The notes under the pieces were generated by a model. It did not search any database. It saw only the letters and a list, made by a program, of their open reading frames with translations, and was not told the DNA's origin. Below are positions 1 through 6,791 of a stretch of DNA of 6,903 nucleotides, one piece after another (the first letter of the stretch is position 1; the number at the start of each line of letters is the position of its first letter). The stretch spans positions 1 to 6,903 of the forward strand of contig JAGDBE010000063.1 of assembly GCA_017959195.1 (NCBI GenBank). The letters are read 5' to 3'. The translations under genes and the position numbers were made by a program. The stretch is from Clostridia bacterium. GTDB taxonomy: Bacteria; Bacillota; Clostridia; Oscillospirales; CAG-382.

Positions 1-2
1 TG

Positions 3-266
3 ATAAACGGACTGTTTCCGATACTTGTAAGCAAAGGAAGAATGGCGGTAATCACGTTCCACTCGCTTGAAGACAGAATAGTGAAGCACACGTTTGCGGA
101 ATTCACAAAAGGGTGCGAATGTCCGAGCGATTTTCCGGTATGTGTATGCGGCAAGAAACCCACGGGGGTAATAATAAATAAAAAACCGATAATTCCGGGC
201 GAAAACGAACTTAAAGAAAACAGTAGATCAAAAAGCGCAAAACTCAGAGTAATCGAAAAAATATGA
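3..266 (+). CDS. rsmH: RsmH (MraW), 16S rRNA m4C1402 methyltransferase, C-terminal part
   Basis: The last 87 residues of a protein whose start lies left of the window; the frame is open from base 3 to the TGA at 264-266. RsmH uses S-adenosylmethionine to methylate N4 of C1402 in the 16S rRNA decoding region, in the cytoplasm. The family is about 310 residues, so roughly 70% is missing, including the SAM-binding core. What is visible is diagnostic: the FHSLEDRIVK motif shortly after GRMAVIT, the Cys-rich CxCP...PVCVCG segment typical of Firmicutes homologues, the KKPI..GENE stretch and the closing SRSKSAKLRV motif before the end. The stop overlaps the ribosome binding site of the next gene, so translation of the two is probably linked. 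rsmH directly upstream of ftsL is the standard dcw order. An ATG at 42 is an internal Met of the conserved region, not the start. Confidence 0.97.
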   Translation: MNGLFPILVSKGRMAVITFHSLEDRIVKHTFAEFTKGCECPSDFPVCVCGKKPTGVIINKKPIIPGENELKENSRSKSAKLRVIEKI

Positions 267-278
267 GGAGAATGAAAA

Positions 279-884
279 ATGACTGCTAATCTCGGTACGG
301 AATACATAAACGAAAAGGAAGCGCAATACAATAGAAATATGAGAAACGCACGCGCGCAGTCGGCGTTGGGATCTGCCCGCGCAAACGAAGGCGCGATTTC
401 CGGAAGTCTTGCCGACGATCTTCTCACCGCTCTCGGCAGAGAAATCGCAAGAGCGAGAAGCGAGAAGAAAAGAGCAAAGCAGAACGAAACCGTTTACAGA
501 CTCAAAAAGGTAAAGAGCGCAAAAGCGTTCCCCGTATCGATTATAGGTTATATAGCAGTATTTACGATCATTGCCGGATTTTTGGTATTGGGCAACAGCA
601 GAATAAACGAAGCGACGCTTTACGCAGACTCGCTTAAAAGCGAAATTTCCGCTCAGAACGACAGAGCGGAAGTTCTGAACGCCGCGCTCGGTAAGAAAAA
701 CGACGCGAAATATATCGAAGATTACGCGGTAAACGTTCTCGGAATGGTTAAGTCCGCAGACGTTTCCAGACAGTATATAAGTATTTCGGGAGAGGAAAAT
801 ACGGTTGTAAGCAATAAGAAAAAGGAATCCCAAAGCGTAAGCAACGCAACTCTGACGCTGAACGCCACAGAAATTAAATCATAA
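279..884 (+). CDS. ftsL: FtsL-like bitopic cell division protein with long cytoplasmic N-terminus
   Basis: 201 residues. FtsL is a small single-pass membrane protein that pairs with DivIC/FtsB through a coiled coil and helps activate the septal SEDS-PBP pair. Seen here: a hydrophilic, Arg/Lys-rich N-terminal region (1-83), one membrane segment at about 84-105 (FPVSIIGYIAVF...LVLG), a heptad-like stretch at about 107-140 (LYADSLKSEISAQNDRAEVLN), then YIEDYAVNVLGMV at about 145-157, which resembles the conserved end of the FtsL/DivIC family (E.yA...LGMv). A Ser/Asn/Lys-rich tail follows (about 168-201). The start is the ATG 8 nt after AGGAG (266-270); an ATG at 272 is closed by a stop after five codons. 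Known FtsL proteins are near 120 residues, so both ends are longer than usual. The identity rests on architecture, the LGMV motif and position between rsmH and the PBP; primary sequence similarity in this family is always weak. DivIC/FtsB is the alternative. Confidence 0.85.
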   Translation: MTANLGTEYINEKEAQYNRNMRNARAQSALGSARANEGAISGSLADDLLTALGREIARARSEKKRAKQNETVYRLKKVKSAKAFPVSIIGYIAVFTIIAGFLVLGNSRINEATLYADSLKSEISAQNDRAEVLNAALGKKNDAKYIEDYAVNVLGMVKSADVSRQYISISGEENTVVSNKKKESQSVSNATLTLNATEIKS

Positions 885-906
885 ACCGTATTTAACGGAG
901 GATAAT

Positions 907-3159
907 ATGTCCGAAAAGAATTTTAAAAGTCCGCTGTATATAAGAACGATTATTGCAGCGGCTCTCTTTACATTTATAGCAATTTTACTGTGCTTCAGAC
1001 TGTGGAAATTGCAGATTACGGACGCCGAAAAATATAAAAAAGGCGCGTTTGAGCAGTATACTACCGAAATCTCCATAAGTCCCAACAGAGGTACCATATA
1101 CGACAGAAATATGACGCCGCTTGCGCTTTCCGTAACGGTTGAGACTGTATTTATCTCGCCGTACGATATCGCAAATCAGAACGAGAACAAAAGCGAAGAC
1201 AAAAAGGTAGATATTTACGCGCAGAAAGAAAAAATAGCGTCGTTTCTGTCCGAAAAGCTCGACGTCGATAAAAATACGATACTTTCCAAGATGGAAAAGA
1301 CCAAATCGAAGTATCAGATAATCAAAAAGAAGGTTGACAGAGACGTCTGCGACGAAATACGCAAATTCATAAACGAAAACAATATCGTCGGAATAAACCT
1401 TGAAGAGGATAAGAAGAGATTTTATCCCTACGGAAGTCTTGCAAGCCACGTTATAGGCTTTACAAATTCCGACAACCAGGGAATTTACGGCGTTGAAAGC
1501 TATTACGAAAAATATCTCAAAGGAAGCTCCGGAAAGATCATAACGGCGCAGAACGCAAAGGGCAACGATATGCCGTTCAAGTACGAAAGCTATATTGAAG
1601 CGGAAAACGGAACGAGCGTCGTACTTACAATAGACTGGGAAATTCAGTCGATACTTGAAAAAAATCTCGAAATCGCGCTTAAAGACAACAGGGCGCAAAA
1701 CCGCGTGTTCGGTATAGTAATGGACGTAAATACCGGCGAAATCCTCGCCATGTCCACAAAACCCGACTACGATCTGAATAACCCATACGAGCTCGACGAA
1801 ATATCGGAGAATAAATACGAGTCGTTTGAAGGCACCGAAGAGGAGAGAAGCGCGTACAGAAAAGAACTTCTCGAAGGACTGTGGAAAAACAAGGCCATAA
1901 CGGAAATATACGAGCCCGGTTCGACGTTCAAACTCATAACCAGCGCCATGGCGCTTGAAGAAAACGTCGTAAGCGAAGCGGACACCTTTTATTGCTCCGG
2001 ATCAAAGGTGGTCGGCGGATATACCATCAGCTGCCATAAGGTAGGCGGACACGGAACAGAGACGTTTGAAGAGGGCTTACAGAATTCCTGCAACCCCGTC
2101 TTCATGGAGCTTGCCGAAAGAGTCGGCAACGAGAGATTTTATAAGTATTTTGAAGCATACGGCTTCATGGATAAAACGGGAATAGACCTTGCCGGTGAAG
2201 TGAGCAGTTTGTATCACCCGTTTGCGGAATTCAACCAGACCGAGCTTGCGGTTTATTCATTCGGACAGACCTTCAAAATTACGCCGATGCAGGAAATATG
2301 CGGAGTTTCCGCGGTTGCAAACGGCGGCAGCCTGTTAAAGCCCCACGTCGTAAAGGCGCTTGTTGACGACGACGGAAACGTTATTAAGAGCTTTGACACG
2401 CAGGTTGTAAGAAAAGTAAATTCCGAAAAGACGTCAAAGACCATAATGAAGTACCTCATGGAAGGAATAAACGTCGGCTCGACCAAGAACGCGTACGTAA
2501 AAGGTTATAAAATTGCCGCAAAGACGGGTACTTCGCAAAAGAGAGACATCAAGGACAGACACCTTTACATAGGCTCGTGCGTGGCGTTTGCACCCGCAGA
2601 CGACCCGCAGATAGCGATAATTATAGGTATTGACGAACCGTCGGCGGGAGACTATTACGGCGGCGTTATCGCTGCTCCCGTTGTTTCTTCTGTGCTTACG
2701 GAGGTTCTTCCTTATCTGAATATCGAGCCGTCATACAACGAGGGCGAAGCGGCAACCGTTGAAGAAGCGGTGCCCGATTTCAGAGGATATTCCGTTTCGG
2801 GAGCAAAGGAACTCGCATCCAACACGGGATTCTCCACAAAGGTAATAGGAAACGGCGAGACGGTAACTGAACAGCTTCCGAGATACGGCGGCAAGATACC
2901 GAGCGGCGGACTCGTTATTCTCTATACGGGAAACGAAGTTCCGAAGGAAAGCGTATACGTTCCCAACGTAATCAATTATTCACCCTCGCAGGCGAATAAG
3001 ACCCTTATAAACGCGGGACTGAACATTAAGATGCAGGGCGCGTACAGAGAAGAGCTTTCAGGCTCGATTGCGGTAAAGCAGGACCCCGAAGCGGGAGAGC
3101 TTGTAAAGCCGGGAACGGTAGTTGAGGTCGATTTCAGGCATATGGATACGTATGACTGA
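907..3159 (+). CDS. ftsI/spoVD: Class B penicillin-binding protein (FtsI/SpoVD family) with two PASTA domains
   Basis: 750 residues; a D,D-transpeptidase that crosslinks peptidoglycan at the outer face of the membrane, as partner of a SEDS protein such as the FtsW encoded downstream. A single N-terminal membrane anchor lies at about 13-32, followed by the dimerisation/pedestal region with the family motif RGTIYDRN (61-68). The transpeptidase domain (about 265-600) has all three active-site motifs: S339-T-F-K342 (nucleophile and general base) in EPGSTFK, S394-C-N396, and K539-T-G-T. YSFGQ at 450-454 is also typical. Two PASTA domains follow, about 618-676 and 684-744, each starting with VP. 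B. subtilis SpoVD (646 aa) has one PASTA and PBP2B (716 aa) has two, so domain count favours PBP2B. The Cys pair 376/395 instead recalls SpoVD, so the vegetative or sporulation role is open. The ATG follows GGAGG (897-901) with 5 nt spacing, 22 nt after ftsL. Confidence 0.97.
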   Translation: MSEKNFKSPLYIRTIIAAALFTFIAILLCFRLWKLQITDAEKYKKGAFEQYTTEISISPNRGTIYDRNMTPLALSVTVETVFISPYDIANQNENKSEDKKVDIYAQKEKIASFLSEKLDVDKNTILSKMEKTKSKYQIIKKKVDRDVCDEIRKFINENNIVGINLEEDKKRFYPYGSLASHVIGFTNSDNQGIYGVESYYEKYLKGSSGKIITAQNAKGNDMPFKYESYIEAENGTSVVLTIDWEIQSILEKNLEIALKDNRAQNRVFGIVMDVNTGEILAMSTKPDYDLNNPYELDEISENKYESFEGTEEERSAYRKELLEGLWKNKAITEIYEPGSTFKLITSAMALEENVVSEADTFYCSGSKVVGGYTISCHKVGGHGTETFEEGLQNSCNPVFMELAERVGNERFYKYFEAYGFMDKTGIDLAGEVSSLYHPFAEFNQTELAVYSFGQTFKITPMQEICGVSAVANGGSLLKPHVVKALVDDDGNVIKSFDTQVVRKVNSEKTSKTIMKYLMEGINVGSTKNAYVKGYKIAAKTGTSQKRDIKDRHLYIGSCVAFAPADDPQIAIIIGIDEPSAGDYYGGVIAAPVVSSVLTEVLPYLNIEPSYNEGEAATVEEAVPDFRGYSVSGAKELASNTGFSTKVIGNGETVTEQLPRYGGKIPSGGLVILYTGNEVPKESVYVPNVINYSPSQANKTLINAGLNIKMQGAYREELSGSIAVKQDPEAGELVKPGTVVEVDFRHMDTYD

Positions 3160-3195
3160 TAAAAATAAGGCAAATAATATTCGGGAGACGGTAAA

Positions 3196-4179
3196 ATGAA
3201 GACGCAGATAATACAGTTTATCATTTCTGCCGCAGTCTGTTTTGCGGCAACGGCGGTTATAGCAAGGAAGTTCATTCCCGTGCTTAAAAGCATAAAAATG
3301 GGGCAGAAAATACTTGATATAGGCCCGAGATGGCATAAATCAAAGGAAGGCACCCCCACAATGGGCGGTTTGTTCTTTATAATACCTATACTTGCCGTCG
3401 GAATAGTGTTTGCTGTAATAAATAAAGATTATACCATGTACATACACTTGGCATTTGCGCTGTTAAATGGTATAATAGGATTTGCGGACGATTACGTCAA
3501 GTTCTTCAAAAAGCAAAACGCCGGACTGACACCGGGTCAGAAGCTGATCGCGCAGTTTGCGTCGGCATTTGCGTACATTATGGCTCTTTATTTAACGGGC
3601 AATATAGACAGCTCGTTGAAAATCCCGTTTACGTCGCTGAATATTGAAATAAACATAGTTTTATACTGCGTTATCGCGGTTGTCGGCATAGTATTTACGG
3701 TAAACAGCGTAAACTTAACCGATGGAATAGACGGACTTGCGTCGAGCATCACCGCGGTTTTGATGATGTTCCTTGCAGTTTTGTCGCTTAAAAGCGCAAA
3801 TCTTGCGGGTTCAGTCGTCGCGGGCGCCGTAATCGGCGGCACTCTCGGTTTTCTCGTGTATAATTTCCATCCCGCAAAGGTGTTTATGGGGGATACGGGC
3901 TCGCTGTTTTTAGGGGCTGCGATAAGCTCTATGGCGTTTATACTCGACTGCCCGCTGATACTCCTGTTTGCAGGATTTATGTTTTATATCGAGGCATTTT
4001 CCGTAATGATTCAGGTTTTCTTCTACAAAACCACCGGGAAGAGAGTCTTTAAGATGACGCCCATTCATCATCATTTTGAGATGAGCGGCTGGTCGGAAGT
4101 GAAAATCGTCGCGGTCTTCTCTCTTATAACCGCGCTTGTTTCCCTTGCAGGCTGCCTGGGCTTTGTTTCGCACATATAA
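3196..4179 (+). CDS. mraY: MraY, phospho-N-acetylmuramoyl-pentapeptide-transferase
   Basis: 327 residues, a normal length for the family. MraY is a polytopic membrane enzyme that transfers phospho-MurNAc-pentapeptide from UDP to undecaprenyl phosphate, giving lipid I, the first membrane-bound step of peptidoglycan synthesis. The protein is hydrophobic throughout and fits about ten membrane helices. Signature motifs in order: GTPTMGG at 52-58; the Mg-binding pair D98-D99 in GFADDYVK; NLTDGIDGL at 173-181; MGDTGS at 231-236 with the conserved D233; and PIHHHFE at 289-295 with the His triplet 291-293. All known essential residues that I can place are present. The ATG lies 8 nt after GGGAG (3183-3187). 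It follows the PBP gene by only 36 nt, where murE and often murF sit in many relatives. A strong promoter-like sequence lies inside this gene (3448-3476). Confidence 0.99.
   Translation: MKTQIIQFIISAAVCFAATAVIARKFIPVLKSIKMGQKILDIGPRWHKSKEGTPTMGGLFFIIPILAVGIVFAVINKDYTMYIHLAFALLNGIIGFADDYVKFFKKQNAGLTPGQKLIAQFASAFAYIMALYLTGNIDSSLKIPFTSLNIEINIVLYCVIAVVGIVFTVNSVNLTDGIDGLASSITAVLMMFLAVLSLKSANLAGSVVAGAVIGGTLGFLVYNFHPAKVFMGDTGSLFLGAAISSMAFILDCPLILLFAGFMFYIEAFSVMIQVFFYKTTGKRVFKMTPIHHHFEMSGWSEVKIVAVFSLITALVSLAGCLGFVSHI
3448..3476 (+). promoter_or_regulatory. Candidate SigA-type promoter with extended -10 inside mraY
   Basis: TTGGCA (3448-3453, 5 of 6 to the -35 consensus) is followed by a spacer of exactly 17 nt and a perfect TATAAT (3471-3476). 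TG at 3468-3469 stands one base before it, giving an extended -10. A start near 3483 would yield a transcript covering the rest of mraY and then ftsW and murG. The pattern is seen directly; that it works as a promoter is inference, because the same bases encode the conserved Leu-Ala-Phe...Asn-Gly-Ile-Ile-Gly part of MraY and the match could be chance. Confidence 0.45.
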
Positions 4180-4194
4180 AATAATTTGTTGTTG

Positions 4195-4202
4195 AAAAGG
4201 AG
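4195..4202 (+). promoter_or_regulatory. Ribosome binding site that fixes the ftsW start at TTG 4210
   Basis: AAAAGGAG sits 7 nt before the TTG at 4210. A further in-frame TTG lies at 4186, but it has no purine-rich sequence in front of it and would place this ribosome binding site inside the coding region. No ATG or GTG is available at a suitable distance, so TTG 4210 is the best start. Confidence 0.85.
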
Positions 4203-4209
4203 CAGAATT

Positions 4210-5583
4210 TTGGATAACTCCGAATACAGAAACGTTGAAAACGTTAATGAAAAAAAGCATAAAAGGGACCCGAGAAGAAGAATACAGGTTCAGCTTGTCG
4301 GGGGAGTTGACAGACCGCTTCTTATTACCATTATCATCTTACTTTCTCTCGGCACGGTAATGGTATTCAGCGCAAGCTACCCTTATGCAAACGCGACCTT
4401 CAACGGCGACAGTTATCATTTCGTAAAAAGACAGCTTTTATTTATGCTTGCGGGACTTGTCGCAATGGTAATCATCATGAACTGGGACCGCATTAATTAT
4501 CATTTTTTAAGAAGATTTGCAAAGCCGATACTGATTTTTTCGATTATAGCGCTTGCGGGCGTGCTCGTTCTGGGAAAAGAACTGAACGGCGCGAGACGCT
4601 GGTACGCGTTAGGCCCGATTACCATTCAGCCGTCGGAAATAGTGAAGTTTGCACTCGTGCTGTTTTTTGCCGATTACGGCGATAAATTTGCAAATAAAAT
4701 AAACCAGAGAGGCGAGTATAAGGCGGTACTGACGTCGGTTCTGCCGTTTGTCGCAATAGCAGGTATCGGAGCCGGAATGATGCTCGTTTTCGATAATAAA
4801 ATCATCGGCGCGGTTTTTGCATTCATTATTCTTCTTATGGCGTTTGTCAGCATATTCGTTACAAATATGAAAACCCAGGCGCCCGCGTTTTATTACGGAA
4901 TACTGCCTTACGGCATACTTCTGGGAATAGTCGGCGTGCTTATGTATCTGCAGCCGCACTTGTCTGGACTCATAATAATGTGCGGAATCACGTTTATAAT
5001 GATGCTTCTTTCGGGTACCAACGCAAAATATCTTGCGGCGGGAGCATTCGGCGGCGGCGGACTTATGTATCTGCTTGCCAAAACCATGGGGCACTCGTCA
5101 AGCAGACTCCAGGTGTGGGAAGACCCGTTCAGCTATTTACTCGAAGGCGGCTGGCAGCCCGCGCAGTCCCTTTACGCAATAGGCTCGGGCGGATTATGGG
5201 GAGTCGGATTCGGCAACAGCAGACAAAAGCATCTCTATCTACCCGAACCGCAGAACGACTACATTTTCTCGATATGGTGCGAGGAAATGGGCTTTGTCGG
5301 CGCACTTATAGTAATACTGATATTTATGTTCTTCATATACAGGGGTATCAAAATAGGAATAAACGCGCCGGATAAGTTTTCTTCGCTTCTCGTTATAGGA
5401 ATAATATCCCACGTCGGACTTCAGATGTTATTGAACATAGCGGTTGTAACAAACTCGCTTCCCAGTACGGGTATTGCGCTTCCGTTCTTCAGCTACGGCG
5501 GAACGTCGCTTATTATACTTCTTGCCGAAATGGGGGTAGTGTTGTCGGTGTCGCGATATTCCTCTCTGGAAAACACAAGATAG
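4210..5583 (+). CDS. ftsW: FtsW/SpoVE, SEDS-family peptidoglycan glycosyltransferase
   Basis: 457 residues from TTG 4210. SEDS proteins polymerise lipid II into glycan strands in complex with a class B PBP, here probably the product encoded upstream. A basic cytoplasmic N-terminus (about 1-34) precedes a polytopic region fitting ten membrane helices. Motifs, numbered from TTG 4210: NGARRW (126-131), IQPSE (139-143), WEDPF with D305 (303-307), LYLPEPQNDYIF (342-353), and LPFFSYGGTS (424-433). D305 aligns by motif with the essential Asp of E. coli FtsW (D297), which I recall lies in the same WEDPF motif. QPHLSG (248-253) stands where many homologues have EPD-G. The position before murG is where B. 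subtilis has spoVE, so FtsW versus SpoVE cannot be settled here; RodA is less likely because of the context. The gap after mraY is 30 nt; murD, often found here, is absent. Confidence 0.96.
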   Translation: MDNSEYRNVENVNEKKHKRDPRRRIQVQLVGGVDRPLLITIIILLSLGTVMVFSASYPYANATFNGDSYHFVKRQLLFMLAGLVAMVIIMNWDRINYHFLRRFAKPILIFSIIALAGVLVLGKELNGARRWYALGPITIQPSEIVKFALVLFFADYGDKFANKINQRGEYKAVLTSVLPFVAIAGIGAGMMLVFDNKIIGAVFAFIILLMAFVSIFVTNMKTQAPAFYYGILPYGILLGIVGVLMYLQPHLSGLIIMCGITFIMMLLSGTNAKYLAAGAFGGGGLMYLLAKTMGHSSSRLQVWEDPFSYLLEGGWQPAQSLYAIGSGGLWGVGFGNSRQKHLYLPEPQNDYIFSIWCEEMGFVGALIVILIFMFFIYRGIKIGINAPDKFSSLLVIGIISHVGLQMLLNIAVVTNSLPSTGIALPFFSYGGTSLIILLAEMGVVLSVSRYSSLENTR

Positions 5584-5588
5584 CGTTT

Positions 5589-5617
5589 TTGACGTAAAAA
5601 GTAATTTTATATAAAAT
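5589..5617 (+). promoter_or_regulatory. Promoter-like hexamers between ftsW and murG (weak candidate)
   Basis: TTGACG (5589-5594) and TAAAAT (5612-5617) each match the SigA consensus at 5 of 6 positions, with a 17 nt spacer, in the longest gap of the window. An alternative -10, TATAAA, lies at 5610-5615. Against it: initiation about 7 nt downstream would fall near 5624, beyond the murG ribosome binding site and only about 5 nt before its ATG. A promoter here would therefore give an almost leaderless murG message. The A/T-rich gap may mimic a promoter by chance. Confidence 0.25.
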
Positions 5618-5618
5618 C

Positions 5619-5622
5619 GAGG
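5619..5622 (+). promoter_or_regulatory. Ribosome binding site that fixes the murG start at ATG 5629
   Basis: GAGG ends 6 nt before the ATG at 5629. A TTG at 5623 opens the same frame two codons earlier but touches the GAGG, so it is not usable. From 5629 the protein begins MRVLVSGGGT, the expected MurG N-terminus. Confidence 0.75.
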
Positions 5623-5628
5623 TTGATT

Positions 5629-6768
5629 ATGAGAGTACTTGTCAGCGGCGGAGGAACCGCGGGACATATTAATCCCGCGCTTTCGATAGCGGATAAAATA
5701 AAATCGGTTTATAATGACGCGGTGATAGAATACGTCGGAACTCCGAAAGGAATGGAAAACGCGCTTGCAAAGGAAGCGGGCTATAAAATCCATCATATCG
5801 AAGTCCGCGGATTCAAGAGAAAACTTACGTTTTCCAACGTCGACGCCGCGGTTAAAGCGGTAACTTCGGTTATTAAAGCAAAAAAGATAATAAGGGAATT
5901 CAAACCCGATATCGTAATTGGAACCGGCGGCTACGTAAGCTGGCCGCTTGTCAAGGCGGCTTCAAAAATGAAAATAAAAACCGCTATCCACGAGCAGAAC
6001 GCGGTGCCGGGCGTTACGACGAAAATGCTTTCAAAGTACGTCGATAAGATAATGATAAGCTTTGAGAGCTCAAGGGCGTTTCTTAACTGCGATGAATCTA
6101 AAATTATTTTCGTCGGAAATCCCGTTTCAGAAAAAATGCTTAAAGCGGATAAGAAGATGTCGAGGGAGAAACTCGGAATATCACCGGATAAGACGGTTAT
6201 CCTTTCGGCAGGCGGAAGCCTGGGCGCAAAAATGGTAAACGCCGCAGCATATGAACTCATAAAGAACTATTCTTTAAAAAACGAAAATATCATTCATTTT
6301 CACGCAACCGGCAGAGGCGGATACGACGAGCAGGCAAAGCTTTATAAGGAACTCGGCTTTGCCGAGGTGTCGGAAGATACGCTTACCAAAGACGGCGTTA
6401 CCGTGAAAAAGTACATATATAACATGGACGAAATGCTATCCGCCGCGGATATCGTTGTATGCAGGGCTGGAGCCATGACTCTTTCGGAAATCGCGTGCCT
6501 CGGAAAAGCCGCGGTTATTATACCTTCTCCGAACGTAACCAATAACCACCAGTTCAAGAACACAAAGGTGCTCGTTGACGGAGAAGCCGCCGTATGCATT
6601 GAAGAAAAGGACCTGACCGGCGAAAAACTGATACAAGAGGTATCAAAATACGCAGACGATAAGGAATACAGAGCAAAAACGGAAGAAAACATAAAGAAAT
6701 TTGCCGTTTACGATACACTTGAAAGAATAATCGGCGTAGTAAAAGAGCTTACCGCCAAAAAGGGCTAA
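5629..6768 (+). CDS. murG: MurG, UDP-GlcNAc:lipid I N-acetylglucosaminyltransferase
   Basis: 379 residues from ATG 5629, slightly above the usual 355-370. MurG is a GT-B fold (GT28) peripheral membrane enzyme on the cytoplasmic face. It moves GlcNAc from UDP-GlcNAc to lipid I, making lipid II, and acts right after MraY. N-terminal, lipid-I-binding half: GGGTAGHINP (7-16) with H13, IGTGGYVSWP (97-106) and HEQNAVPG (121-128). C-terminal, UDP-GlcNAc-binding half: SAGGSLGA (193-200), RAGAMTLSE (279-287) whose E287 should contact the uridine ribose, and NNHQF (305-309) with Q308. VGNPV (162-166) marks the linker region. A basic, hydrophobic patch near 61-82 (GFKRKLTF...) may help membrane contact. 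All expected motifs are intact. The gene lies 45 nt after ftsW and is followed closely by a divisome-type gene. Confidence 0.98.
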   Translation: MRVLVSGGGTAGHINPALSIADKIKSVYNDAVIEYVGTPKGMENALAKEAGYKIHHIEVRGFKRKLTFSNVDAAVKAVTSVIKAKKIIREFKPDIVIGTGGYVSWPLVKAASKMKIKTAIHEQNAVPGVTTKMLSKYVDKIMISFESSRAFLNCDESKIIFVGNPVSEKMLKADKKMSREKLGISPDKTVILSAGGSLGAKMVNAAAYELIKNYSLKNENIIHFHATGRGGYDEQAKLYKELGFAEVSEDTLTKDGVTVKKYIYNMDEMLSAADIVVCRAGAMTLSEIACLGKAAVIIPSPNVTNNHQFKNTKVLVDGEAAVCIEEKDLTGEKLIQEVSKYADDKEYRAKTEENIKKFAVYDTLERIIGVVKELTAKKG

Positions 6769-6774
6769 AAAACG

Positions 6775-6781
6775 AAAAAGG
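6775..6781 (+). promoter_or_regulatory. Weak ribosome binding site for the gene after murG
   Basis: AAAAAGG ends 10 nt before the TTG at 6792 and only 1 nt before an in-frame GTG at 6783. The spacing favours TTG 6792, though 10 nt is at the long end and the match to the anti-Shine-Dalgarno sequence is short. Confidence 0.4.
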
Positions 6782-6791
6782 CGTGAAAAAT

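Noticed and set aside
42..44. ATG as the start of a separate 74-residue gene
   Set aside because: The frame is open upstream to the window edge and the conserved RsmH sequence continues before this Met, so this is the end of a longer gene.
228..833. 201-codon open frame on the - strand opposite ftsL
   Set aside because: It is codon-aligned with ftsL and explained by codon bias. Its translation is rich in Phe/Tyr/Arg/Val without a recognisable domain, and it has no supporting ribosome binding site or context.
985..1698. 237-codon open frame on the - strand opposite the PBP gene
   Set aside because: Codon-aligned shadow of a gene with intact motifs on the + strand; its composition is typical of the reverse complement of Lys/Glu/Asn-rich codons.
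3160..3195. Possible remnant of murE/murF between the PBP gene and mraY
   Set aside because: Only 36 nt of A/T-rich spacer with the mraY ribosome binding site; no ligase-like coding remnant.
3378..3383. TATAAT in early mraY
   Set aside because: The bases 17 nt upstream are CCCACA, a poor -35, and there is no TG extension.
4186..4188. TTG as an earlier ftsW start
   Set aside because: No ribosome binding site precedes it, and the good one at 4195-4202 serves TTG 4210.
4609..5094. 161-codon open frame on the - strand opposite ftsW
   Set aside because: Codon-aligned shadow inside a well-conserved SEDS gene; no recognisable product.
4980..5375. 131-codon + strand frame overlapping ftsW in another phase
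   Set aside because: It lies wholly within ftsW, gives an Arg/Gln-rich translation with no known motif, and lacks a ribosome binding site.
6352..6366. Perfect 6 bp inverted repeat CTCGGC-ttt-GCCGAG
   Set aside because: It lies within murG, encodes Leu-Gly-Phe-Ala-Glu, and is not followed by a T-run, so it is not an intrinsic terminator; this length is expected by chance.
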